From Scatophagus argus (Eukaryota > Chordata > Actinopteri > Scatophagidae), in contig NC_058511.1 in assembly GCF_020382885.2 (NCBI RefSeq), positions 3,317,501-3,381,500 of the forward strand: a DNA stretch of 64,000 nt. Reading direction: 5' to 3'. The position numbers and the translations under genes were made by a program. Under the pieces are notes generated by a model. The model was not told the DNA's origin and searched no databases. It saw only the letters and a program-made list of their open reading frames with translations. Of the stretch, positions 51,001 to 63,820 are shown in pieces (the first letter of the stretch is position 1; every line of letters begins with the position of its first letter).

Positions 51001-53085
51001 AAGAAACATTATTACTTTGCATGGAGATGCACATACAGCATGTGCCTTCTTTTCTAAACATCTGTGCATTATGATCTCAAAGTTGTTATTTTTCTGCAGC
51101 TAATTTTCATTTTCCAGTAACCTGAAAATTAGTTTCAGTTTATTGATTCATTTTTTTTTTGTCTCTAAAATTGTGAGAAAAGCAAATCACAGTTACGTCG
51201 GTCCTCAAGTTGCTTTTTTTTTTTTTCTGTCAACAGTCCAAATACCCCGAGTTAATCAATTTCTAATTCTAATTTCTAATTATGTAACAGAGCAGAGCAG
51301 AGAAAAGCAGCAAATGCTTACATTTAAGAAGCTGTTACAAGCAAATGTCTTTTGTTTGTAAAAAAAAAACAAAACAAAACAAAAAAAAACCTCAAATGAA
51401 GAACTGAAGAATTGATAATCATCATCATTATCATTATTCAGTTGACTAATCGATTCAGCCAGTAGTTCTGCAGAACATCACTATAAACATATCACATATC
51501 ACCTAAAAGCTTGTGACAGGAAACCCCAACCTCAAGTTTTAAAACTGCAACTTACAGGAACCAATAAATATTTAGTGTAGGTTAACAAGCTTCCTTTTTA
51601 AAGTAGCAGTGTGGCTTTCTGTCTTCACAGACGGGTCATTCCCCATGAGCCAGAGGAGTTTCCCTCCGTCTTTCTGGAACAGCTCCTATCAGCCGTCGGT
51701 CTCCTCCACGCTGGGCAGCGCTCTGTCGGCCCCCCACACGGAGCTCCCCTTCCCTGGGGACCCGTACTCCTCCGTCTCCCTGCACAGCCACCTCCACCAG
51801 ACCAGCCCCGACGCCTGGCACCCATCCCATCACCACCACCATCACCACCACAACCCTTACTCACTAGGGGGCGCTATTGGCACCCAGGGCTCAGCATATC
51901 CACGTCCGGGGGTTCATGAGATGTACGGCACGGCGTTCGACCCGTGTTATGGCTCTTTGCTGGTGCCGTCAGTGAGGCCTCACCACCGCCTGACATCGGG
52001 CAGCTCGGTCCCGGGGCCCAGCGCCTCGCCCTGCGACCTGGGAGGCAAGGGGGAGTCAGGGACGGGCTCGAGCTGGAGCGGTGCCTTCACCGGAGCTGGA
52101 GCAGAAATCGGACTCAACGTGGACACAGGTACTGTTGGTTGTTCACTTCAGGTCAGTTTCATTTAGAAAACTCAAAATCAAAGGCCTTGACTTTACTCTG
52201 TTTTAGCTACAAGCTAAAAAGTTTGTGAAGCACAGGCCTAGAAAAGATGCTTTCATATGCTTCCAAATAAATATGAATGTTGTTCCATTAACGGCAGCTT
52301 GGTTCAGTTGTGAACCCCACTTGTTCACTCTACCTCTTTACAGTCATTCACAAACTGAATGGTTGATTTTATTTTACTGTTTAAAGCTGAGTTTTATCTC
52401 AGGAGAAAGACCGAGTGTGTGTGAGGCGTATAACATTTGCAATACCATAACGTGACTGAAGCTTAGTATGTGGTCGTCTAGTCTTCAGCAGATGTGAAAA
52501 CCAAAACAAAAACCAGCCACAACAGCAAAATCTAAGTTATGCTGACGTCTGCCATCACGCATGACGGCTGATAAAATAAGCATGTGCAAAAGCTGTTTTT
52601 GATGCATTTTCATTTTCAATACTGACATGCTGGAAATGTCCGGCGACGTTAGGCTGCACTTGGCCAACACCTGTCTGTAAATGCACAACCAATCAGAGAA
52701 CTAATTATTTAATTTATGATCTGAATAAACGAAAACAGTGGCTAATCAGCAACTTGAAAGCATGAAATCCAGATTCAAATGAAGATTTTTTTTCCTCCTG
52801 TCTCAGATCAACTTACTAGAAGTGTGTTTGAACCAACAAACTGACTGTCAATCAGCACCTTAACACCAGCTGTCAACTTCCTTTTCTGTTCCTGTCTCGC
52901 TTTCATCCCCTCTTTGCCTCGGGCAATTCCTCCTGCTTTTATCAACAGGACATTTGCGCTTCTTTTTCTAATCTCCTCTTTCTTGCTTTTTCTTCTCCAA
53001 CTACCTTTTCTTTTCCTTTCTCTTCTTTTCTTTTCTCTCAGGTCTGCAGGCACAGGATAAGACCAAGGATTTGTACTGGTTTTAG
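48042..53085 (+). CDS. vgll2: Vestigial-like family member 2, TEAD cofactor (complete, 4 exons)
   Basis: Exons 48042-48119, 49761-50007, 51631-52128, 53042-53085 (TAG 53083-53085). Phases join and the sum is 867 nt, or 288 aa. The N-terminus MSCLDVMYQVFGPQPYF is typical of VGLL2. Exon 2 carries the Tondu motif (residues about 64-95: EYLSSRCVLFTYFQGDIS followed by VVDEHFSRALS), which binds TEAD factors in the nucleus. Exon 3 holds the conserved FPMSQRSFPPSFWN block, an eight-His tract and YPRPGVHEMYG. Exon 4 ends KDLYWF. VGLL2 is a MEF2/TEAD-linked cofactor of skeletal muscle and pharyngeal arches. Teleosts usually keep vgll2a and vgll2b; the sequence alone does not settle which this is, though the rfx6 linkage marks the ancestral locus. 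No frame damage. Confidence 0.95.
48120..49760 (+). other. vgll2 intron 1
   Basis: A 1.64-kb intron, low in repeats. It holds E-boxes CAGCTG (48,265), CACCTG (48,869) and CAGGTG (48,891) and a MEF2-like CTAAAAATAT (48,363), which suits a muscle enhancer but is not proof. Confidence 0.5.
50008..51630 (+). other. vgll2 intron 2
   Basis: The donor is inside a GT-rich run (GTGTGTGTGTCTCTGTGTGT). The rest is AT-rich with T and A runs and no ORF of interest. Confidence 0.6.
51828..51851 (+). repeat. vgll2: His-codon tract in vgll2 exon 3
   Basis: Eight CAT/CAC codons (residues 175-182). The codon mixture (CAT at units 1 and 5) points to an old tract rather than a pure recent expansion. Confidence 0.9.
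52129..53041 (+). other. vgll2 intron 3
   Basis: Separates the main C-terminal exon from the 14-codon last exon. It ends in a long pyrimidine tract (TTCTTTTCTTTTCTCTCAG), a strong acceptor. No other feature seen. Confidence 0.7.
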
Positions 53086-53790
53086 AGACTGCTGACTCTT
53101 AACCCCCCCCATGCACTCCTTCTTCAGCTGTAGCCTCTTTCTTCTACTCCTGCTCTACTCTGTTGCTCTGCTGCTGTTATGGGATGACTGACAGAGAAAC
53201 TGAAAACTGGTCAGATGGCGGTTTTGTACTGTAACGGCTTCTGATCTACTTGCAGCTCGGTGTTACGGCGGACTGTGCAGCAGCAGCAGCAGCAGCACAG
53301 CCCTGCTGAGCTGAATGCCAGCAGGATGGATACAAAAGTGAGCATGGCAACAAAAGTGGACTCGTGGAGGAGAGAGAAAATCTGATCTTGATGGATGTGG
53401 ACAAAGACAAGCCTCTTTGTGCTTCTGTAACTGTAACAGGCAGGGACAACATTCCTAAACTGGAAAAAGTCCGGGGACAGACGGACAGAGACACATGTGT
53501 TCCAAAGACAAACTCCAAAGACAAGCGCTTGAAGGACTTGGCAGGACTTGCCTCACTGGGACAACTGGGCTACAGACACTGGGAGTGTTATGGCTGGAGG
53601 AAAGGCTATGTTGGTTTTGAGGAGGCCGCACAGCAAGAATTTGGCAGACTTAGAAGGCAGAAGAAGTCCGGACACTTTGGTTTACATGGACTACTGGTTC
53701 AGTGTCAACTTAAAAAAGAAAAACAAAAAAAAAAGAAAAAATGCTGTCTGTACTTTATGGCACTGTAAATTAAACTGTTTTGGATGGGTT
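53086..53790 (+). other. vgll2: vgll2 3' UTR with ATTAAA signal at 53,769-53,774
   Basis: It runs from the TAG to shortly after ATTAAA, which is followed by a GT-rich element (TGTTTTGGATGGGTTT). A (CAG)n run lies at 53,277-53,297 and an A-rich stretch at 53,712-53,741. The 134-codon plus ORF here (53,364-53,768) is a by-product of the UTR. An AATAAA at 54,196 sits inside a repeat and is the weaker candidate end. Confidence 0.65.
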
Positions 53791-54144
53791 TCAACTGATA
53801 TCAAAATATATTTAAGTGATGAGTTCACAAAGTGTGTCATGCAACAGCTTCAAACTGCTGTGTCCCAATTCCATATTATATACAAACTCTGAGCAGCTTT
53901 TTAACACACTGAAAGAAGAGAAAGTGCACTCAAAAGAGGCTATATAAATAACATCTTGATTTATGAGTGTGCAGTCAATGCACGCTATTATCCCAAAATG
54001 TGATGCACAAATATAAACTTTGAAAATAATTAATTCTTTGCTTTTTTCTTTGTGAAGTTTAATTGGCACTGACATCCTCTGGGGTACATGGTGCATCTGT
54101 TCCTGTTAGTGAGGATGTCGACTTATTGTACACAACATTCACAA

Positions 54145-54625
54145 TGTACTATGGCAGTTTACAGTCTTCAGATACTTTGCTACAGTAAAAGTACTAATAA
54201 AACAATGTAAAAAAATACTCTGAGAAATATTTCTTAATTAAAAGTATACAAGTATAATCAGCAAAATATAGTTTAAGTTCTGGTCATTTGAACATTTATT
54301 CAATTCTAACCAAGTGAGAGGTTCAGAGGGGGAAAAAAATCACTGTTTGGTGAATGTTAACATCTGAAATGTAACACAGACTACAGACTGCTCTTTATAA
54401 GACACCAAAAAAGGTTCTGAAATCAGGGGTTTAATTTCTGAAGTGTGTTGTATTTTAACTGCTTACCCATTTTCTAAAATCTTCATCTTAAAAGTAACTA
54501 GCACCTAAACTGTCAAATAAATGTGGCGGAGTACAAAGTACAATATATTCCTCTGAAATATGATGAAGAGGAAGCATAAAATACAAAATGGAAATACTAC
54601 AGTAAAGTGAAAGTATCTAAAACCT
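54145..54625 (-). repeat. Dispersed 'GTGGTGGAA' repeat, near-full copy (minus orientation)
   Basis: Both ends are recognisable: left CTTCAGATACTTTGCTACAG with AGTAAAAGTACTAATAAAAC, right CTGTCAAATAAATGTGGCGG, AGTACAAAGTACAATATATT, CCTCTGAAATATGATGAAGA and AATGGAAATACT.CAGTAAAG. Read on the minus strand it corresponds to the sequence at 35,882-36,060. It follows the vgll2 3' UTR. Confidence 0.7.
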
Positions 54626-55678
54626 ATATTTATGTAAACTGCAGTATCTGGGACAGATGCAGTTTATATATAATATGTAACTGGGACACACTTGTCTGAG
54701 TAAGAAGTTATAGTGACTAAAATGCAATAGCGTGGATTCTGTGATTTTCAAGTTAAATAACATCTTGATGTCTAAAATCTTGAATAAGGTGGTTGTAAAA
54801 ATAAAACAAAAATCCAATGTCTAAGTTACATATCTGGCTGTGTTTCAACCTGTAGTGGGTCCTAACTAGGAGCTGAAATTCATGTTGAGCTCAACATTAA
54901 TTGACAACAGTTTTGTTAATCAGATAGTAATTATAAACATCACACACCAAACATGTGCTTCTCAAAGCCTCTCAAATGCAACAATTTGCTGCTTTTCTCT
55001 TTGTTTTATACGGCAGAATACATTAGACTGTGTGTGACAGAAACTAAGTAATTTAAACATGTCACTTTGGACTCTGAGAATTGATGATTTTTGATGATTT
55101 TTCTGATGATTTTTCCCTATTTTTGTACACGTAACATTGACTGAATCAGGATAAGAAATGATGATTAGTTACAGCACATATTTAAATGTTACTCAAACAG
55201 TGGATATTTGTAACCTGGATGTTAACATAAACCACAGTCAGCTCAGACCTGTAAATTGAAAAAGAAAAGTGACACCTGGTTTTACTCCTCAGTCAACATG
55301 TTAAACAGTGATATCACAGATAATTTCTGTCTGTGAAGCACGTTTGATGCTACAGCAGTTGAAGAACAACTATTTTCTGTGTCCATGTTTAAGTTTGTCA
55401 TTGTCACATGTATATTCATACATGTTGAGCGTTGAGAATAGCTCCTTTTCAATGCTAATCATTTAGTGGGCTAACAGCAGCAAAATTATGCTAAGTAGAG
55501 CAACCACCATTACAAATCCACACCCACTCCCACAGTAAACTAAACTGTGCTGACATCTTTGATATAAACATTTATGAAACATCTTTTTTTGATGAGAGCA
55601 GAGATTTAAAAAAAACAAAACAACTACTTCATGGCTGTGTCAACAAGAGAAATGTAAACTTCACACCAAGAGTTGCAC

Positions 55679-55681
<3 letters not shown>

Positions 55682-55716
<35 letters not shown>
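55682..55716. repeat. (GA)n microsatellite
   Basis: About 17 GA units. Confidence 0.95.
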
Positions 55717-55719
<3 letters not shown>

Positions 55720-56720
55720 AGGGGTCCCTCCAATGAATGAGGAGAACGATGGCTATTTGAAGCCACTTGACTCCATCTCTCTCTGCTCCCATGCAGCTGT
55801 CAACGACAACTGCTCTTCAACTCAGAGAACACACACTCTCTCACGCTTGTTTTTGTAACTTAGTGGGGACCATGATCTGTTAGGGATTTATGAGGGCCGT
55901 TGGATTAAGAATGGGTAAAAAAACAAACAAACAAACAATCCCATCACAAGTGTGAGTAAAGATGTGGAATTTCATTGCACAAACTCAAAAGTATGTTTAC
56001 GTTACTGCCATAGTGACTGGTGTCTGATTTCCCATAGTACCCAAACAAAAAACACTATCTTGCCAACATTTAGCAAGCCCTTCTCTGTGGCCTTAACCCA
56101 AAGCCCTATCTCATTTTTCCAACTAATGCAATTAATCCAACCTATAACTGAGAGCTCTTAGCATTTTATTTCTCCAGTTTTAAGCTGACTTTGTGTATTG
56201 ACATCATATATCACATGTATATACTGCGTGTGTGTGTTTCACTTAGTGATGGGTTAAATGCAGAGAAATCATTTCTCAGCTTGGGCTTAATAAAGTAAAC
56301 AAAATTAAAAATTAAATTTAAAAACAAATCACGTACATGTATATATAGTGATCAAGCAGTGTTAGTAAAACTACATAACCCTAATCAGAATGTTGAAAAC
56401 TATGTCTGAAAGTGAGGGAAAAACAAATGTACTCCTGTAATTCCAATAAGAAACACACTCAGTGGCCACTTTATTAGGCACACAGAGTCTAATCTGTGTG
56501 GGCTGTATTGCATTCATTGTATTGGCATTTCTCACTGTGCTGTCTAAAAATTTTAGAACTGAATTTGAATTTCAGTTTAGTGGTGGGATTTGTGCTATAG
56601 TAAATGTGTTGGCTAATCAAACATGCTATTTGAGAGTTATAGGTTTTTATTTGCAAAATGTCAAAATGTCCTCACAAAGGTGTTCTATTGGTTGGGTCCT
56701 GACATGTGAATAAAGACAAG

Positions 56721-56722
<2 letters not shown>

Positions 56723-56763
<41 letters not shown>
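56723..56763. repeat. (AC)n microsatellite
   Basis: About 20 perfect units. Confidence 0.95.
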
Positions 56764-56765
<2 letters not shown>

Positions 56766-58004
56766 CCCACTGTGTAGTATTTGAGCCAGGCCCACGAACT
56801 TAATAAAGGGAGCATTTAGTGTGAGCTGAATCCTGCCCTACCAGGACAACTGGTGTGAAATAAGTGAAAGGAACAGACACACGCAACTGTCAAAGTAAGT
56901 AAGTAACTTGTGTTTGTGTATGGATGTGAGTGTGTGTGTCCATTGCCATACCTACAAAGAACTTTTCCAATCAGTCTAGAAAGGCAAGCAAAATTAAGTC
57001 ATTCAGTCAAATTTAGTTATTGTTTTAGTATTGTTTTAGTATTCTTCTTAATATTCTCACGTGGCTACCAAATTTTTTAAAAAATTGACAAGAATCATGA
57101 TTAGGTTTTGGTTACTATAAAATTCAGAATATGAAATAATACTGGCATTATTCTACCTTTTATTTTTGTCAACAAATCCCCCAAAAAGACCAAAATCAAT
57201 CAATTATCTTGCTATCAAATATCTGTGTATCTCCAGTCTCATATAGATTCTCTCTTTATGTTTTTGATTTTGACTCCATGATGGTGCCTGGTCTGACGCT
57301 TGTAATTAGCTACTTTTCACCGCTGACCTTAGAGGTTTGTCATGTGTATTGTTGATGTTTTCTCAGATATGAGTTCATAAAGTATTGTTGTGCCGATTGA
57401 AAAATGGGCCATTGTCCATTATTTTGAAAGATGGTGGTTTAAGTCTTGGAAATTTTGGTCCATATGTGGACGTGTCCTTGATCAAGATATAAAACACAAA
57501 ATTACTTTTGATGAGCAGACCATCATTATGTTGATTTAACATGTACTTTTGAATTTCAAGTTCAAACCAAATCGAACATTAAAGAGTCAGACTCATATTC
57601 CTTATAATACAGGTTCACTGATGAATGTCTGACGGCTCTTGATCCTGCTGATAAAAAGCCATTCAGTGAACATTAGAGGTCACCCATGTTTTACTCCTTT
57701 GTCAAACTGTAGTTTCTCCTCAATTTGAGTACATGACCCACAGGGCCTGTGTTTGGCAGATGATTTTTGTCCATGTTTGATGTTGTGACATTTGACAGCT
57801 TTGAGTGGTTGGTTATCAACTTTTACTCCCTTGGGAGTAAAACCTCCTTCCACAATACTAGCTATGGTGCTTTGTAACAGCTTAAAGTGATTTCATATGG
57901 GACTTATTATTATTTTATCTGAACATAATAAAGCACACCAGGATTGACTATTTTTGCAACACTATATAAATCCTTCTCTTTGTCCTGAGTCAATTCAAAT
58001 CAAT

Positions 58005-58240
58005 TTATTCATGTAACGCCAAAACGCAACAAAAGTTATCTCGTGACACTTTCCAAATAGAGCAGGTCTAGACCAAACTCTTTCATTTAGTCTTTAATAG
58101 AGAGACCAAATATTCCCCCATGAGTAAGCACTTGGCAACAGTGGCGATGAAAAACTTACTTTTAGAAGGCAGAAACCTAGGAGCAGACCCCGGCTCTAGA
58201 TGGACGGCCATCTGTCTTGACCGGTTGGGTTGAGACAGGC
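58005..58240 (+). repeat. Dispersed repeat B, copy 2
   Basis: Longer copy of the 44,430-44,545 element. After the shared AGCAGGTCTAGACCAAACTC it continues to GCAGAAACCTAGGAGCAGAC, then TCTTGACCGGTTGGGTTGAG, which I recognise as the other half of the common teleost repeat. Confidence 0.75.
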
Positions 58241-61200
58241 TGCGCTTTTCTGAGTGGTACATTCAGTGGGCGATGCATAAAGGCTGGACTGTTTCTGTGC
58301 AGGATAATCAAGAAATCAAATATATTAACAGCCTTTATACAAGTTATGGCACATAAGAGTTCATAAAACACATCAGTCACTTGTACTATCATTTCTATTT
58401 CTTTTGTTAAATGTGAAACAAACTTAATTTAACACCAATGTAACTGCTGCTGCATCCTGGCTGTGAGGAGGTTCCACCTGATATGCTCATCAACACTGGT
58501 CAGTTGCAGCTTTGATGGATTGCCAGCTCCTCAAATTGTTTCTTTTAGTATATAATTTAATAATCCTTCAAGCTCCTGACTGGCACAGAAAAACTATGTG
58601 CTTATCCTCAAATAATAAATAGAAAGAAACTGAGAAAAGAAGCTGGTGAGAAAGTGACAGAGCAAAACGATACATTCAAACAAAAAAGCCAGTTTCAACC
58701 ACATGTTCTGTTTCTCAGAACTGTTTCTCTGGAATTTGTTTCAGCTCAGAGTGAGACAGCTGGAGAATAATACTGACTTCTGAGTTGAGCGATGACGGAC
58801 GAGAGAAGGATGGAGAGGTGCTCTTGATCGGCGTCAATAATCACAAACACACCTCCTTCTCTTTCCTCTTCCCTTTCTCTTATTCCTTTCTGGAGCAATT
58901 AAAAAAAACACACAACAACAACAAATGCCTCTTTTCACAAAGACGTGAGTTAATTCAGCTCTCCAGCAGCAGAATAGGAAGGGCTGTGCTAATTATGTGA
59001 AATACAGGGCTGAGGTTAAGGACAAGGGCTGTCCTTTAATCAAAGCAAAGAGAGAAGGAGTGCATTGATTCATTGCTGTATTTCAGTAAATTGTTAATAC
59101 TGAATACACCTACATAATTGAATTGCTGGTCTTTGTGCATTTTAATATTTTTACTTCTAGGAATCAGAAATCAGCGGATGTTCAATCTGTGATCAAACCA
59201 AGCTGGACTATTTGTTAAGAGGGATGAAGACTGTCGTAATTTACCTTAGTGCAACCCGCTTTAATCTCTTTTATTTCTATCATATGTACATGGGTATGTG
59301 CAACAATGGCCGTGGGTGAATTGAGGTGATGGCACCATCATTTCCCAAGCACTCAATTTATAGTTTAACACACTGAGACACAGAAAATGAAATTTTCAAA
59401 TAACAAATGTAAAAAAACAGGTGTTCAAAACTGTTTTTGTGATCTAAAACTTGTATTAGTTTTCAAAAACATTCATATATGTCTAGGCAAGACCTAAGTT
59501 TACATCACATTAGTCAGAATTCTGGGACATCATTAATCAATATATTCACATTAACAATCAGTCAAATGACTGAATGAATCAAATCACTCAACATGAAAGC
59601 AGTCCTTTGTCAGCCACAAAGAATAGTCATCTCCCATTACTTTAGCTTCTTTTAGCTCATTGTTTTGGTTTTATGCCACATTTACTATATGAATCATTCT
59701 CACCAACCATGTTTTCAGCGCAGCAGCTCCTTCTTCTTCTCCTAAAACCAGTGGCTCAACCTGACATGTTGAGGCGTGTCCTGTGGTCCTTTCTGAGGAG
59801 CCTTGGGGGATAGAAAGTGCAACCAAAAACATGTAAATACAACATTTTATCAGAACATTCTTCTGGAATTCATTGATCATGAAAATAAAAGTAGTTTACG
59901 GGGAGAAAAAAAGAACCAAAAGTTAATTCAGACATTTAATGAATGTCTTGGTCCTTTGTTACTAATCAATTTCACTAAAATCTGCATCCTGTCCTCCAAT
60001 GTGAATGTTAATAAAACATTTTGATCTTACTTCCCCTTCACTTTCTTTCTCTAGCACTATCTTTGTATTATTTTAAAAGATGAAGGATGAAAGTCTTTCA
60101 GGTTGAAGCATGGTGAAAATAAGAATGTGTGCAAATGCAGCAGAAGTACTCACAGAGCACTTGAAGTTTGTGTTGTCTACTTGATGCAGATACTTTGCCT
60201 TGCAGCGAGTCACACTAGCACACTTCTTTTTTAAATCTCAACATGACAACATGAAATATTCAACACCTCTTCAAGGTTAAAAACAAGCATCTGCATCTAC
60301 TTTTCAGTCTAACCCTACACCTCTCTCCCACCTCCATCCTTCTGTGATCTCTGCAGTTAGAGCAGATCAGAGCTAAGTGAGGCTATCAGGTTTCTCCTCC
60401 CTTGACGACTGTTTACAGGAGAAACGGAGCGGAACAGTCCTTTAACTATGCAGAGTGAATCCTCCTGCTCTATTCTGCAACATTCCCCCACACTTCTGCT
60501 ACAGTTCCTGTGGCAAGAAGAAAGACACAAGGGAAAGAGGGAAAGAATGATGGACATTTTGTTGCAAACAACTCATGGAAAGAAGGAGACGAAAGTGTGC
60601 CACACTGAGTGGAAAAACAAGAAGCATTCAGACTGTTAAACCTTTGACAAACAGTAAAACTCACACCATATTTCCCTATTGACTTGAAGCTGCATGTAAG
60701 CTAGAGTTATTGGCCTGTAAGTATTAGTTTGATAGTGGTAGATTGGTCCACTAATTTGGTCGCCTGTGAAGTATCTTGTTCGCTTAAATCTGCAATAACT
60801 GATTTTTGTGGCCACCTGGGGGCAGCACAAACACATTGTGAACCCTTTAAGATGTTTTGGGGTTTCTTTAGTCACATACTGATGGGATTATCATATTTTA
60901 CATACCCAAAATCATGATCTTTTCCTAAACCTAAACAAGTAGTTTGGTGTCTTTACGTCACCAAACAAAACTGCACTGTGACTGTTAGCATCAAATATGC
61001 TCCATTCTTATCATCCTGTTGGACACAGAAATTAGCAAACAGCTTCTTATTTACACATACAGCAGTTTTGAAGGAACTCAATTATTACTCAATTATTATT
61101 ACTCATTTGGAATCATGTTTCTGGTCACATGGTGAATCTAAGTCTGGTATTCACTTTGTTTTAGCTCTGATTTTGGTCTCTACCAACTTTCTGCCAAATA

Positions 61201-62829
61201 TCTATTTTTTAAAGGTCCACTTTGCAGGTCTTTAACATTTTCTTTGTTTATAGTAGCCACTGTAAGGGAGGATAAGATATTCCTTTGGTTATAATGTGCT
61301 ACCACACTTCCAGAGCTAGATGCCATTTAAAACAGCTGCTGTGGCCGAAAACAACTCTGTGGAACAGTGATAATGAACCAAAACGGTAAAGTTGAAACCT
61401 GCAACAGCCATAAGGATGGCAGATTTTTTTTTTTTTTTTTTTTTTGAATGACCATCGTCCTGAATAATCTTGTCGTAAAAAGACTACTTAGTGAAATTTA
61501 GTCTCATGCCATGCAGTTGTTTTCTTTGTGTTGCTAGCAAGGACAGCCAAAATTCTGTGGAAAACACTTCAGTTATCAGCAGCTTTAATCCAAAAATATC
61601 AGCCTTCAACCACCAATATATCTACACTCGCAGTCATATGTTTTGATTGTGTGCATATTGGAATTCCATTATAGAGAACACCTAAGCAAATGTCAGTGAC
61701 ATTCAGTTTGTCTTTTTCAGTCTCAGAATGTGAGATGACAACACAACACTTGCATCAACAAACACAGCGATGGCCTGCATTAAAGAATCATCTAAATGGC
61801 TGATGTGCTTGTCACGAACCCACAATGAAACAACCAAATGTGTTCTCCGTTTAAGTGGAAGGCTGGAGTCGGGTGGAAACACAGCTGTGGTTCTTGTTAT
61901 CCAGGCTCTGACTGCCAGAACTGTCAGCTGTGGGGTAAAACAAATCCTGTGCCTGAACACACACTGACTGACTTTCATTGAGGTTTGTTTACCTCCCTCA
62001 CATGCTTGATTTCCATTGATTTCAACTGGAGGAGAAGTGGAAACTGTAAAAGTGTGGACAGACTCACAAATGCCAAAAAGTGCTCCTTGTGGACAAAAAC
62101 AGTAGTGCTGCAACACATTTAGTTTCATTTCACACAGTCTTACATCACATTATAAGAATGTAGCATTACCCCAAGAAAAGGACTGGTGTGGATCTCTGTG
62201 GTCTAGACTCAAACTTAATAGAAAAATTGAATATGTTACTGTAATTTAGCCATGCACCCTGATCCTTAGATGTAAGGTGTAAGGATTTTTTTCTGGTCTT
62301 TGTCAAGATACAGGATGAAGTGTTTGAGTAAAGAAGTAGCATATATTCATCCATATATGAGTATCAAATGAACAACACAAAACATGAAAATGGTTAAGGT
62401 CAAATAACGGCTGTATCGGTTTGGTTACGAGAGCACATTTAACCCATGCAAGTCAAGATGTCAAGAGGTCAAGAAGAGAGAAATACAAAGATTTAGTTTG
62501 ATGTCATCCAAAAACGCAAAAGTGTTTTCTCTTAAGTCTTTCCAGTGACCTAAAAGCAGCCAGCCAGTCGTCTCCCGGCTCAGCTGTCTTTATATTTCTC
62601 AGAGGCAGTGAAAGCTCGGCCTCTGCTGCGCCTGAACCTCTGCCAACATTACATTGTCAAATCTTATCTGGGACGGTAGGTGGATCACATCAATTGTTAG
62701 TATTTTATTTTTAAGAAGACAGACAGACGTGTCATCTGCTGCTACGCTGACCGACTGCCAGGTTTTTTCCTGAGCTGAGAGACTATAACACTGATACGAG
62801 GGAAACTGTTGAGGCCACTACTACTACTG

Positions 62830-62830
<1 letters not shown>
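58241..62830. other. Intergenic, no gene seen
   Basis: Mostly unique sequence. No exon of a neighbouring gene such as ros1 was recognised on either strand. The longest ORF (141 codons, minus, 62,128-61,703) has no recognisable domain. A T run lies at 61,426-61,445. Confidence 0.45.

Positions 62831-62875
<45 letters not shown>
62831..62875. repeat. (TG)n(CG)n microsatellite
   Basis: Twenty TG units followed by CGCGC. Alternating purine-pyrimidine sequence of this kind can adopt Z-DNA. Confidence 0.95.
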
Positions 62876-62876
<1 letters not shown>

Positions 62877-63174
62877 GATGAGGAGGATCTGCAGGGTCTT
62901 CCACAATAGTCGGATTAAATATCACTTCTTTCAAACATCAACAGTGCCTCACACAATAAAACAACGCACACACTCGAACAGAGAGCTCTCCATGTCTCAG
63001 CCTGGACCTCCGGACAACTGGGAGGTAACACTAAACAAACACAGACTTACCTGGGCAGGTAACCTGAGAGGAGATCCACCTTGACCCCCTTTCTGCATAA
63101 CCCTCCTCCCACCACCGCTGCACCATTTCCTGCCTGAATCCCACAAGCATTAGCAAGCACCATGGGGCCTCAGG

Positions 63175-63198
63175 GTGTGTGTGTGTGTGTGTGTGTGT
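63175..63198. repeat. (GT)n microsatellite
   Basis: Twelve GT units. Confidence 0.95.
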
Positions 63199-63820
63199 TC
63201 TTGATGGAGCTGTGGACCTAACAGGTAGAGGAAAGGAGGGAAAAGGAAGGGATGAAGAGTGATTGGTGAGGTGTGAAGACAAGCAAATCTGGTTGGACAG
63301 GTGATCTATGGCCGAAGAAAAGGAAAAAAAAGTTTAGTGAAAGGAGTTTAAAAGGATTTGGTCTCTCTTTTGTCTCACATATTTTTAACTTAGACAGGGG
63401 CAGTAGAAGCCTGAAGGTTAGAGACCAGAGGATCATTGGTTCAAATCTCACAAATCCCACAACCTGCGAGGAATGTTTGAGTAAGGAATTAAAGACGTTT
63501 AATCTTTAAACAAATTACAGCTGGAGGAAGTCTAATCTGCAAACATCGATATGCCTAAATGTGACTTAAAATTTAGTCATGTTGTTAAAGCCTCCACACT
63601 GGATCGCCTTCACCTGTAGCGATCGGGCCTCTTCTGAACTAATTTCCTGAATCACGCTGAACAATTCTAGATGTATTAATGGACAACATTTTGATATGTG
63701 AAAATCAGACGGGCAAATGATAAAATCAGCGATGGCTGCATTTCATTTAGCTGCTTCACTTTCAGGGTCCTGCTATTGTGCACGCTGTAGGGCTGACCCC
63801 AACGCTTCAAAGCTTCTGCC

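Larger units (their letters stand above)
54626..58004. other. Intergenic, no gene seen
   Basis: AT-rich. It contains a GA tract, a CA tract, a fragment CAGTGGCCACTTTATTAGGC at 56,460-56,479 that resembles the end of a common fish DNA transposon, triplicated TTGATGATTT words near 55,082-55,115, and a perfect hairpin at 57,821-57,842. Confidence 0.5.

Noticed and set aside
51625..51864. Gly/Arg-rich ORFs antisense to vgll2 exon 3
   Set aside because: Antisense shadow of the Pro/His-rich coding exon.
53364..53768. 134-codon plus-strand ORF after the vgll2 stop
   Set aside because: Lies wholly in the predicted vgll2 3' UTR, ends in a poly-Lys stretch from an A-rich run, and matches no family I know.
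56457..56490. Possible DNA transposon (CAGTGGCCACTTTATTAGGC)
   Set aside because: Only one end-like fragment of about 30 bp is recognisable, so it is mentioned in the intergenic entry but not called as an element.
61703..62128. 141-codon minus-strand ORF downstream of vgll2
   Set aside because: No recognisable domain, ordinary composition, no promoter or splice context; ORFs of this length occur by chance in 10 kb.
58241..63780. Search for ros1 exons, the neighbour of VGLL2 in mammals
   Set aside because: No kinase or fibronectin-type exon recognised on either strand in the remaining window.
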